Source: Bacillota bacterium (GTDB lineage: Bacteria > Bacillota > Clostridia > DSM-8532). Taken from it: a stretch of DNA of 7,141 bases. The position numbers and the translations under genes are program-made. The notes beneath the pieces are model-generated. The model did no database searches, was not told where the DNA came from, and saw only the letters and a program-made list of their open reading frames with translations. This document shows positions 1 to 5,007 of the stretch, one piece after another (the first letter of the stretch is position 1; every line of letters starts with the position of its first letter). The stretch spans positions 1 to 7,141 of the forward strand of contig JAEZBW010000261.1 in the NCBI GenBank assembly GCA_023426765.1, given 5' to 3'.

Positions 1-1
1 G

Positions 2-421
2 GTTCATATCGGAGATATTGGCAGCGGAAATATTACAAAGCTGGCCAATCAAATCATCGTTGCACTGAATATCGCAGCGATGTCCGAAGCGATGGTGCTG
101 GCCACCAAGGCCGGGGTTGATCCCGAAAAAGTATTCGAAGCCATCCGCGGCGGTCTGGCAGGAAGCACCGTATTGAATGCAAAGGTTCCCCTTGTGCTGC
201 AAGGGAATTTTAAACCCGGCTTCCGGATTGAACTGCATATTAAAGATCTGATGAACGCTTTGGAAACCGGTCATGAAATCGGTGTTCCGCTGCCATTAAC
301 CAGCCAGGTGATGGAAACCATGCAAGCCCTGAAGGTGGATGGCAAAGCGAAGGATGACCATGGCGGTCTAATCCAGTACTATGAAAAACTTGCAAAGATT
401 GAAGTCAGGAAGCAAGTATAA
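2..421 (+). CDS. garR: 2-hydroxy-3-oxopropionate (tartronate semialdehyde) reductase, C-terminal part
   Basis: The frame is open from the window edge, so the N-terminal Rossmann domain and start lie outside. The visible 139 residues are the C-terminal all-helical domain of the beta-hydroxyacid dehydrogenase family. They begin with the GDIGSGNITKLANQ block, which carries the catalytic lysine (codon at 38-40) and the conserved asparagine three residues later. Next comes IRGGLAGSTVL, then FKPGFRIELHIKDL, a segment close to GarR/GlxR rather than generic 3-hydroxyisobutyrate dehydrogenases, and the ending YYEKLAKIEV, typical of GarR. The family reduces tartronate semialdehyde to D-glycerate with NAD(P)H in the cytoplasm, in glycolate/glyoxylate or glucarate catabolism. 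The Met at position 80 is internal, not the start. Upstream pathway neighbours are not visible, so the exact pathway is unknown. Assignment to the family is firm; the substrate is inferred from motif similarity. Confidence 0.9.
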   Translation, partial: VHIGDIGSGNITKLANQIIVALNIAAMSEAMVLATKAGVDPEKVFEAIRGGLAGSTVLNAKVPLVLQGNFKPGFRIELHIKDLMNALETGHEIGVPLPLTSQVMETMQALKVDGKAKDDHGGLIQYYEKLAKIEVRKQV

Positions 422-428
422 ATGTATT

Positions 429-481
429 CCCTTTCGCAGGAGATAGCTTTTTCCGGGCTTGTCATCCGGTGCGATAAAGGG
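429..481 (+). other. 3'-UTR hairpin just after garR
   Basis: CCCTTTCGCA (429-438) can pair with TGCG-at-AAAGGG (470-481), leaving a 2-base bulge. An inner CCGG/CCGG pairing (453-456 with 466-469) is also possible. The stem starts 8 bases after the garR stop. It is followed by an A-run, not a T-run, so on this strand it is not an intrinsic terminator. It could stabilise the 3' end of the garR transcript. The pairing is directly visible; any function is a guess. Confidence 0.4.
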
Positions 482-536
482 TAAAAAACGAATTCATTGT
501 GGATCTTTCCTGGATATATGATTATTTCATTGTGAC

Positions 537-583
537 AGAGGGTATCGTTTCCATGCAAGGTAGCGAGCCCTCTTTATTTTTTT
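537..583 (+). terminator. Probable intrinsic terminator for garR
   Basis: AGAGGG (537-542) pairs with CCCTCT (568-573). The loop is long and can pair further inside through UAUC (543-546) and GGUA (559-562). The stem is followed by a T-rich tract (TTTATTTTTTT). The long loop makes it weaker than a textbook terminator. It lies 116 bases after garR, and no gene intervenes. Confidence 0.6.
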
Positions 584-604
584 AAGGCAGTTCATCATAA
601 GTTA

Positions 605-826
605 TTGTGCAACCCCAGTAGAGTTAGCGGTAGACAAAACACCCGAATACAGGTGCGTACCAGAGGAGCGTATCCGCCGGAACGTTCCCCCAGGAAGATA
701 CCCCCGGCGCTGGAACGCACAACAAGCCTCGTCCCGCATGACAGGTACCGCGGATGGGTTTCAAATACTACCCGCGAACAGTAACCATCATAAAACTCAG
801 ATGATACGTCTAAGGCGTTAATGGTT
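605..826 (+). ncRNA. Candidate structured RNA of unknown class
   Basis: This non-coding block is visibly more GC-rich than its flanks and contains nested perfect 6-bp complementarities. GCGGTA 627-632 pairs with TACCGC 746-751. Inside it GTGCGT 653-658 pairs with ACGCAC 715-720. Inside that CGCCGG 675-680 pairs with CCGGCG 704-709, capped by TTCC/GGAA (685-688 with 693-696). A competing pairing, CGCGG 749-753 with CCGCG 772-776, would exclude the outermost helix. A distal element pairs AACC 783-786 with GGTT 823-826 and contains ATCAT/ATGAT (787-791 with 801-805). I do not recognise T-box, cobalamin, glmS, M-box, 6S, tmRNA, RNase P or SRP signatures. No terminator or promoter of its own is clear. 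Orientation is assumed from the neighbouring genes. Confidence 0.3.
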
Positions 827-853
827 GATAATCCGATCGCAGTTCAGTATAAT
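825..853 (+). promoter_or_regulatory. Sigma-A-type promoter for the sirtuin gene
   Basis: TTGATA (825-830) and TATAAT (848-853) are separated by exactly 17 bases, nearly the housekeeping consensus. Transcription would start near 860, about 55 bases before the TTG at 916. This is the strongest argument that the sirtuin does not begin at the upstream ATG at 859. Confidence 0.75.
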
Positions 854-866
854 GTGAAATGCAGGT

Positions 867-877
867 ATACAGTGTAT
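867..877 (+). promoter_or_regulatory. Short dyad at the transcription start (possible operator)
   Basis: ATACA-G-TGTAT is a perfect 11-base dyad placed just downstream of the predicted start site, where a repressor would block initiation. The short length means chance is a serious alternative. A longer dyad with the same ATACA/TGTAT ends occurs upstream of the next gene (1741-1762). Confidence 0.25.
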
Positions 878-915
878 CCTCTTATAGCTCGAGTTCCTCT
901 TGGGAGTTGATTATC

Positions 916-1659
916 TTGGAAATCATTCAAAAAGCTGCAGAACTTCTTCAAACGTCATCCAGTATTGTTGTTCTGACCGGAGCAGGTGCATCCACTGAAA
1001 GCGGCATTCCGGATTTCCGATCCTCGGACGGATTATATCATAAACCCAAACAGGTTGATTATCCTGCAGAGGTTCTTCTGAGTCATCGGTTTTTTATGCA
1101 GCAAACCGATACCTTTTATGACTACTATTTTAATAATCTTGTTTACCAGGATGCCAAACCAAATGACTGCCACAAGGCTCTTGCTGAAATGGAGAAACTA
1201 TGCAGGGTACGGGCTGTTATCACGCAAAATATCGATGGTTTGCACCAGGAAGCCGGCTCAACGAATGTCATTGAGCTGCATGGAACAACAAAGCGTTATT
1301 ACTGCATGGGTTGCCGGAAACAATACTCTCTGGAGGAACTGGAGCAAACAGGGGTACCTAAATGTAAACTATGCGGCGGAATCATTAAACCAGACGTAGT
1401 TCTGTATGAAGAGCCTTTAAATGAAAAAGATCTGATGAATGCGGTCAATGAAACCTCCGATGCAGATGTATTGCTGGTCATCGGCACTAGTCTTGCCGTT
1501 TATCCTGCTGCGGGGCTGCTGAATTATTACAGAGGGAATAAGCTGATCATTGTAAATATGAGCCCGACCCCGTACGATAACAGAGCCTGTGTATTAATCC
1601 GTGACAAGGCAGGAAAGACCATGAACAGTATTCTGTCGATAATGAAAACAGCCCGGTAA
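916..1659 (+). CDS. cobB: NAD-dependent protein deacetylase (sirtuin, CobB/SrtN-like)
   Basis: This cytoplasmic sirtuin uses NAD+ to remove acyl groups, chiefly acetyl, from protein lysines, yielding nicotinamide and O-acetyl-ADP-ribose. With the TTG start it has 247 residues, normal for bacterial sirtuins. In order: GAGAS (22-26), GIPDFRS (30-36), TQNID (103-107), catalytic His in ELHG (His122), zinc cysteines 130, 133, 150 and 153, KPDVVLYEE, GTSLAVYPA (from 190) and VNMSPTP (from 214). The Tyr-x-x-Arg pair of SIRT5/CobB-type desuccinylases is not evident, so a deacetylase is more likely. Start choice: TTG 916 has GGGAG nine bases upstream and gives a family-like N-terminus. The ATG at 859 has no ribosome binding site, falls at the predicted transcription start and adds a serine-rich segment foreign to the family. 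No acetyl-CoA synthetase or other obvious substrate gene is adjacent. Confidence 0.9.
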   Translation: MEIIQKAAELLQTSSSIVVLTGAGASTESGIPDFRSSDGLYHKPKQVDYPAEVLLSHRFFMQQTDTFYDYYFNNLVYQDAKPNDCHKALAEMEKLCRVRAVITQNIDGLHQEAGSTNVIELHGTTKRYYCMGCRKQYSLEELEQTGVPKCKLCGGIIKPDVVLYEEPLNEKDLMNAVNETSDADVLLVIGTSLAVYPAAGLLNYYRGNKLIIVNMSPTPYDNRACVLIRDKAGKTMNSILSIMKTAR

Positions 1660-1740
1660 AAGTTCTCTTTTACCACCTTAATATACAAAGCGAAACCTTT
1701 ACTGCCTCGGATGATCCCAAGTTCTGTTCGTTGCACATTC

Positions 1741-1762
1741 ATACAACCCGGATGTGTTGTAT
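1741..1762 (+). promoter_or_regulatory. Inverted repeat upstream of the methionine sulfoxide reductase gene
   Basis: ATACAAC (1741-1747) and GTTGTAT (1756-1762) form a perfect 7-bp inverted repeat with an 8-base spacer. It sits 13 bases upstream of the predicted -35 box. There is no T-run, so it is not a terminator. It could be an activator or repressor site. The 148-base gap after the sirtuin contains no other clear terminator. Confidence 0.3.
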
Positions 1763-1775
1763 CCGCTCAGCATAG

Positions 1776-1804
1776 TTGAATAAACTCGCAAGCTCTTCTA
1801 TATA
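1776..1804 (+). promoter_or_regulatory. Promoter for the methionine sulfoxide reductase gene
   Basis: TTGAAT (1776-1781) and TATATA (1799-1804) are spaced by 17 bases. The predicted start site is near 1811, giving a short leader before the ATG at 1826 and excluding the ATG at 1808. Confidence 0.55.
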
Positions 1805-1825
1805 GTCATGAAAGGAAGAAAATCA

Positions 1826-2329
1826 ATGTTTCACTTTGAGAATGCAAAGATAGATGACAAAAAAGGATTTTACCAACAAATAAATGAATTCCTGCAAAGC
1901 ATGATCCAGGACGATTCGGATTGGCTGGCCGGGCTTGCCAATGCCTCAGCACTGTTGTACCAGCTGATGCCTGAAATCAATTGGGCCGGGTTTTATTTAT
2001 ACAAGGGCGGAGAACTTGTACTCGGCCCATTTCAGGGTAAACCGGCTTGTATTCGCATTGCAATTGGCCGCGGGGTTTGCGGAACTGCTGCGAAGACCGA
2101 AGAAATACAAATTGTTGAGGATGTTCACCTGTTCCCCGGGCATATTGCCTGTGACAGTGAATCCCAGTCTGAAATAGTTCTGCCGATGTTTCATCACCAA
2201 AGGCTGATCGGGGTGCTTGATATCGACAGCCCTGTGAAAGCCCGATTTGATCAGGAGGATGCCGATGGTTTGATTCAGTTCATCAGTATCCTGCAGCAAT
2301 CCCTGAAATGGCCGGAATGCTTTGGATAA
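1826..2329 (+). CDS. msrC: Free-methionine-(R)-sulfoxide reductase (GAF-domain fRMsr)
   Basis: The enzyme reduces free L-methionine-(R)-sulfoxide to methionine in the cytoplasm, with thioredoxin as the usual reductant. It is a 167-residue single GAF domain, matching the YebR/MsrC/YtsP family in length. The active-site pattern is complete: Cys75 in GKPAC, Cys85 in GRGVCGTA and Cys109 in PGHIACD. Spacings of 10 and 24 residues equal those of the characterised E. coli enzyme (Cys84, 94, 118). WAGFYL, LVLGPFQGKPAC and LIGVLDIDSP are hallmark segments. Start choice: ATG 1826 has AAAGGAAG seven to eight bases upstream and gives the typical MFxF N-terminus, while ATG 1808 overlaps the promoter and lacks a ribosome binding site. 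The gene seems to be monocistronic, with its own promoter. Function is assigned with high confidence because all three cysteines are retained. Confidence 0.93.
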   Translation: MFHFENAKIDDKKGFYQQINEFLQSMIQDDSDWLAGLANASALLYQLMPEINWAGFYLYKGGELVLGPFQGKPACIRIAIGRGVCGTAAKTEEIQIVEDVHLFPGHIACDSESQSEIVLPMFHHQRLIGVLDIDSPVKARFDQEDADGLIQFISILQQSLKWPECFG

Positions 2330-2344
2330 TTAGATTTGCCTGGC

Positions 2345-2381
2345 CTGACGAATCGTTTCCTGACGAGTATCAGCTTGACGA
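2345..2381 (+). repeat. Three TGACGA repeats at a 15-bp period
   Basis: TGACGA occurs at 2346-2351, 2361-2366 and 2376-2381, exactly 15 bases apart. The preceding base is C, C and T. The third copy merges into the candidate -35 hexamer TTGACG of the next gene. The arrangement resembles tandem binding sites for a DNA-binding protein. No binding protein is encoded in the window. Confidence 0.45.
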
Positions 2382-2403
2382 TATCCAGAAATAGGAATAC
2401 CAT
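2375..2403 (+). promoter_or_regulatory. Possible promoter of the tag-adenylyltransferase unit
   Basis: TTGACG (2375-2380) and TACCAT (2398-2403) are 17 bases apart. This would give a leader of about 115 bases before tag. TTGAAT (2442-2447) with TTATAT (2468-2473) is an alternative, but its 20-base spacing is poor. I see no terminator between 2330 and 2526. Confidence 0.4.
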
Positions 2404-2526
2404 AAAATTACTTGAACGATATATTTTTCAGCCATTCCTGTGTTGAATCAAACCCGATGCCAGGCGGTTATATGGAGCAGCTTTCAGCGGATAGCACAGA
2501 TAGATTTTGGATAAGGAGAGGGCTTT

Positions 2527-3108
2527 ATGAAAGAAAAGACGAGATGCTTGTGGGCGGGAAATATCCCTGTATACATAGATTATCATGACAACGAATGGGG
2601 ACGGCCTGTGCATGATGATATCAAGCTGTTTGAAATGCTTATTTTGGAAGGTATGCAGGCAGGGCTTGCATGGATTACAGTACTGAACAAAAGAGAAGCC
2701 TTCAGAGAGGCTTTTGATGGGTTCGACCCAAATAAGGTAGCTCTTTATGACGACGAGAAAATTCAGAAACTCATGGTAAATGAAAAAATAATCAGAAACC
2801 GCCTAAAATTGAATGCGGCTGTGGGCAATGCCAGGGCATTTTTAAAAGTTATCGAGGAATACGGGAGTTTTGACAAATTCATCTGGAAATATGTTGACAA
2901 TACGCCGATTATAGGCCATTGGAAGAGGCATGAGGATTTGCCGGCAAGCACCACGCTCTCCGATGTCATCAGCAAAGACTTGAAAAAAATGGGCTTTAAG
3001 TTTGTTGGTTCAACCATCATTTACTCCTTCATGCAAGCGATAGGTATGGTGAACGATCATATTACGGAGTGCTTTGTATATCAAGAATTGTGTTCAAAGC
3101 AGGTGTAA
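2527..3108 (+). CDS. tag: DNA-3-methyladenine glycosylase I
   Basis: This base-excision repair enzyme removes 3-methyladenine from alkylated DNA. Its 193 residues compare with 187 in E. coli Tag. The zinc-snap ligands are all present at Cys7, His20, His178 and Cys182, each offset by exactly 3 from the E. coli residues (4, 17, 175, 179). The active-site glutamate is Glu41 in LEGMQAGLAWITVL, corresponding to E. coli Glu38. YHDNEWGRPVHDD, GNARAFL, KKMGFKFVGSTIIYSFMQA and GMVNDH are further signatures. ATG 2527 has AAGGAG (2513-2518) eight bases upstream. The stop is three bases before the next start, so the downstream adenylyltransferase is probably co-transcribed and translationally coupled. 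No Ada or AlkA homologue is visible nearby. Confidence 0.96.
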   Translation: MKEKTRCLWAGNIPVYIDYHDNEWGRPVHDDIKLFEMLILEGMQAGLAWITVLNKREAFREAFDGFDPNKVALYDDEKIQKLMVNEKIIRNRLKLNAAVGNARAFLKVIEEYGSFDKFIWKYVDNTPIIGHWKRHEDLPASTTLSDVISKDLKKMGFKFVGSTIIYSFMQAIGMVNDHITECFVYQELCSKQV

Positions 3109-3111
3109 ACA

Positions 3112-3966
3112 ATGCGGACGGAAAAGGAAATGTTTGATTTAATCCTCGGGTTTGCCAAAACAGATGAGCGTATCCGGGCAGTCTATATGAATGGTTCACG
3201 GGCAAACCCGAACGTGAAAAAGGATCCATACCAGGATTATGATATAGTATATGTTGTAACCGAAACACAATCATTTCTATCTGACAAAAGTTGGATATCC
3301 GTGTTTGGGGATATTGCAATGGTGCAGGAGCCTGACTCAAATGATCTTGGTTGGGGCCAAAATGCTGACTACAGCCGTAAGTATGCCTGGTTAATGCTTT
3401 TCACGGATGGTAACCGCATTGATTTAACGATAGCAATCAAGGAAGCAATGCTTGAAGAATATGTACAGGACAGCTTAACGGTTCCACTTTTGGATAAAGA
3501 TAATATCCTGCCGCCGATCCCGCCGTCAAACGACAGCGGATATTGGATAAAAAGAGCAACCAAATCCAGATATGACGGATGCTGCAATGAATTCTGGTGG
3601 TGCCTGAACAATGTGGCAAAGGGAATCGTGCGTGACCAGATTCCTTATGCAATGCGGATGTATCATGAAGTCGTCCATATAGAGCTTGATAAAATGATTG
3701 AATGGTATATTGGAATAAGAACGAACTTTTCCGTTTCAACTGGAATGTGGGGCAAATATTTCAAGAAGTATCTTCCTGCTGATCTGTATGAACTCTATTT
3801 AAAGACATATCCTGATTATGAAGGACTTTGGACAGCAATTTTCGCAGCCTGTGAGCTTTTTCGCACCATCGCACCGATGGTTGGCAAATGTTTTGGGTAT
3901 GGGTATAACCAAAGTGATGATGACAATATGATGCAATATCTGTTTGAAATGAAAAACAATGTATGA
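3112..3966 (+). CDS. aadK: Aminoglycoside 6-adenylyltransferase (ANT(6), AadK/AadE family)
   Basis: The family transfers AMP from ATP to the 6-hydroxyl of streptomycin and inactivates it. The 284-residue length equals that of Bacillus AadK. The nucleotidyltransferase core is intact: GSR at 28-30, the metal-binding pair Asp42 and Asp44 in YQDYDI, and a third acidic residue, Asp104, in NRIDLTI. The family segments LLDKD, YWIKRATKSRYDGCCNEFWW and VAKGIVRDQIPYA follow, with a helical C-terminal domain. The gene starts three bases after the tag stop. Its ribosome binding site (AGGTG) lies in the tag 3' end, suggesting coupling. Base composition looks like the neighbours and no mobile element is visible, so it may be an intrinsic chromosomal gene rather than recently acquired resistance. 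Family membership is firm, but whether it confers real resistance is not known; other small-molecule substrates are possible. Confidence 0.87.
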   Translation: MRTEKEMFDLILGFAKTDERIRAVYMNGSRANPNVKKDPYQDYDIVYVVTETQSFLSDKSWISVFGDIAMVQEPDSNDLGWGQNADYSRKYAWLMLFTDGNRIDLTIAIKEAMLEEYVQDSLTVPLLDKDNILPPIPPSNDSGYWIKRATKSRYDGCCNEFWWCLNNVAKGIVRDQIPYAMRMYHEVVHIELDKMIEWYIGIRTNFSVSTGMWGKYFKKYLPADLYELYLKTYPDYEGLWTAIFAACELFRTIAPMVGKCFGYGYNQSDDDNMMQYLFEMKNNV

Positions 3967-3971
3967 TAGCT

Positions 3972-4379
3972 TCACCCATCCCGGGAAACTTTTATCCATA
4001 ACAGCCTTACAATTCCCCAGGCAATCAAAGCATATATGAGCATGGCCACAATCGTAGCCGGATCAAAAACCGATCGGGAAACAAGTCCGGTGGTTGTCAG
4101 AGGATTGAAAATTCCCGTAAACGGAGATACGAAGATACCTGAAATCATATAGAGAAAAGCTGTGAATCCGCTTCGCGGGTTTGCACCGAGCAACATGAAC
4201 AGGAACCTTAAACCAAGAAGAACTTCGATCAGGCCCAGCAAATAGTAAATGACATTTCTGCTTCTGACAAACCACAGGGGTCTGTCTTCCCGAAAAACAG
4301 CCGTACCATCCGAGTGTATCCTGTGCATGGGAATTACTTTCCCATGATGTTCATTTTCGCGTTCCTTCATAGGATTCAT
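3972..4379 (-). CDS. YggT family membrane protein
   Basis: This 135-residue protein has a charged, His-rich cytoplasmic-like N-terminus (residues 1-37). Three hydrophobic segments follow, at about 43-65, 72-92 and 108-128. The second contains ISGIFVSPFTGIFNP, equivalent to the conserved Pro-Phe-rich loop of YggT proteins. The family is integral to the inner membrane and has been linked to osmotic tolerance, cell division or membrane organisation, but its biochemical role is unresolved. On the minus strand, AGGAGA lies seven bases before the ATG at 4379, supporting this start; the Met at residue 4 is an alternative. The gene converges on the adenylyltransferase gene with only five bases between stop codons and no visible terminator, so the two transcripts probably overlap at their 3' ends. 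Confidence 0.82.
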   Translation of the reverse strand: MNPMKERENEHHGKVIPMHRIHSDGTAVFREDRPLWFVRSRNVIYYLLGLIEVLLGLRFLFMLLGANPRSGFTAFLYMISGIFVSPFTGIFNPLTTTGLVSRSVFDPATIVAMLIYALIAWGIVRLLWIKVSRDG

Positions 4380-4451
4380 GTTTTTATCTCCTGTATGCAG
4401 AATATCAATATTTTATTATGAACATTTTCCAGGTGAGTATGCATTTAAAGT

Positions 4452-4463
4452 GAATCCGGATTC
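4452..4463 (+). promoter_or_regulatory. Perfect 12-bp palindrome in the yggT/ileS divergent region
   Basis: GAATCCGGATTC is fully self-complementary. It lies 73 bases upstream of yggT and 88 bases before the -35 box of the synthetase promoter. A second CCGGA follows at 4474-4478. It could be an operator serving either gene. I found no convincing yggT promoter on the minus strand. The rest of 4380-4550 holds nothing else I can name. Confidence 0.25.
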
Positions 4464-4550
4464 GAACTCCTAACCGGAAATAAACTTGTTTTTGTTTAAA
4501 CAGAGCCGAACTAACTCCTTTCGGGAACGTATAAAATTATTACATAACGG

Positions 4551-4579
4551 TTTACAAATGTTTCCGTTTCGCATATAAT
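4551..4579 (+). promoter_or_regulatory. Promoter for the T-box/ileS transcript
   Basis: TTTACA (4551-4556) and TATAAT (4574-4579) are separated by 17 bases. The predicted start near 4586 lies a few bases before the first T-box stem, exactly where a T-box transcript should begin. Confidence 0.8.
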
Positions 4580-4599
4580 AAGCTAAATTGAACATGAAA

Positions 4600-4829
4600 A
4601 GACGATGATGGGGACAGTAAATGCTTTGCTGAACGCTGCAGCGAGCCGGGAAGGGTGCGAGCCCGGTGCAAGTAGGGAAGTGTTGAATATCACCCCGGAG
4701 TTTCAGGCCGAAGGGTGTAGTAGGTTCTGACGGTTTTCCGCCGTTACGGGGAACGCATATGTTGGTATGTTGTATCAGGTGGTTCACGGAATGCAGCTTT
4801 CGTCCTGTTATGGGGTGAAAGCTTTTTTA
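4600..4829 (+). promoter_or_regulatory. T-box riboswitch sensing tRNA-Ile
   Basis: All landmarks of a transcriptional T-box are readable. The AGTA motif is at 4616-4619. The distal Stem I hairpin, CCGGG 4646-4650 with CCCGG 4662-4666, has a GGGTG loop motif. The specifier loop reads GAAT followed by AUC (Ile) at 4689-4691 and the usual purine. The CGGAG closing segment ends at 4700, and a Stem III hairpin (ACGG/CCGT) spans 4730-4744. The T-box sequence AGGTGGTTCACGG (4777-4789) has a TGGT bulge at 4780-4783; its last base would pair with discriminator A73, as expected for tRNA-Ile. CAGG 4776-4779 pairs with CCTG 4804-4807, and CGGA 4787-4790 with TTCG 4799-4802, to form the antiterminator. 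Uncharged tRNA-Ile should stabilise this form and allow read-through into the synthetase gene. Confidence 0.93.
4795..4829 (+). terminator. Intrinsic terminator of the T-box
   Basis: AGCTTTC (4795-4801) pairs with GAAAGCT (4817-4823). The stem extends inward through wobble and TCC/GGG pairs to a five-base loop, and is followed by TTTTTT. It shares 4799-4807 with the antiterminator, so the two forms are mutually exclusive. That is the expected switch. Confidence 0.9.
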
Positions 4830-4841
4830 TTTCCTCCGGAA

Positions 4842-4874
4842 ATCACCTCCATACCAAACATTTTTGGAGGTGAT
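4842..4874 (+). promoter_or_regulatory. SD/anti-SD hairpin in the ileS leader
   Basis: ATCACCTCCA (4842-4851) and TGGAGGTGAT (4865-4874) form a perfect 10-bp stem with a 13-base loop. The right arm contains GGAGGTGAT, a full-length Shine-Dalgarno sequence. The left arm contains ATCACCTCC, identical to the conserved 3' tail of 16S rRNA. There is no T-run, so it is not a terminator. The stem should mask the ribosome site of the small ORF beginning at 4879 and could form a translational switch. Confidence 0.6.
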
Positions 4875-4878
4875 GAGA

Positions 4879-4935
4879 ATGATTGAAGGAGACATTGGCA
4901 GCTCGGAAAATTCTGAAAGTGACATTTGTCCTTAA
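4879..4935 (+). CDS. Putative 18-residue leader peptide upstream of ileS
   Basis: An ATG four bases after a maximal Shine-Dalgarno (GGAGGTGAT, 4866-4874) opens an 18-codon frame ending in TAA. The peptide is MIEGDIGSSENSESDICP: acidic, without a membrane segment, and with three isoleucines all encoded by ATT. It matches nothing I recognise. Its position, after the T-box terminator and 96 bases before the synthetase start, and its masked ribosome site suggest a regulatory leader ORF rather than a functional peptide. The four-base spacing after the SD is short, though pairing of the AGGAGG core alone gives a more usual distance. The frame may also be a chance occurrence. Confidence 0.4.
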   Translation: MIEGDIGSSENSESDICP

Positions 4936-4950
4936 GAGAAGACTTTTGCT

Positions 4951-5007
4951 CTGAAAGGGTCATTTCACAGGAAAACAGCGGCAGGCTGCCTTGGAAACCC
5001 TTTTCAG
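4951..5007 (+). other. Second hairpin in the ileS leader
   Basis: CTGAAAGGGT (4951-4960) pairs with ACCCTTTTCAG (4997-5007), giving ten base pairs with one bulged T. An inner GGC/GCC pair lies around 4980-4990. The stem ends 11 bases before the AGGAGG (5018-5023) of the synthetase gene. It leaves that ribosome site free and could position it or respond to translation of the small ORF. Confidence 0.4.

Noticed and set aside
421..600. T-box or other riboswitch before the terminator at 537-583
   Set aside because: No AGTA, specifier loop or TGGN box is visible. The hairpins fit a garR 3' UTR and terminator better.
859..915. N-terminal extension of the sirtuin from ATG 859
   Set aside because: The ATG coincides with the predicted transcription start, has no ribosome binding site, and the added serine-rich residues do not belong to the family.
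1808..1825. Upstream ATG for the methionine sulfoxide reductase
   Set aside because: It is immediately after the -10 box and lacks an SD. The ATG at 1826 has AAAGGAAG at good spacing and gives the typical N-terminus.
3112..3966. Recently transferred resistance cassette
   Set aside because: No insertion sequence, integrase, attachment repeats or composition shift was seen around the gene, and it is tightly packed after tag.
4445..4480. tRNA-like T-loop sequence on the minus strand (GTTCGAATCC)
   Set aside because: The flanking bases do not form a T-stem, and no anticodon or acceptor stem can be drawn, so it is not a tRNA gene. It is probably a by-product of the GAATCCGGATTC palindrome.
4600..4829. 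Cobalamin-type or other metabolite riboswitch
   Set aside because: AGTA, GGGTG loop, specifier loop, T-box bulge and antiterminator/terminator pair identify a T-box; no B12-box is present.
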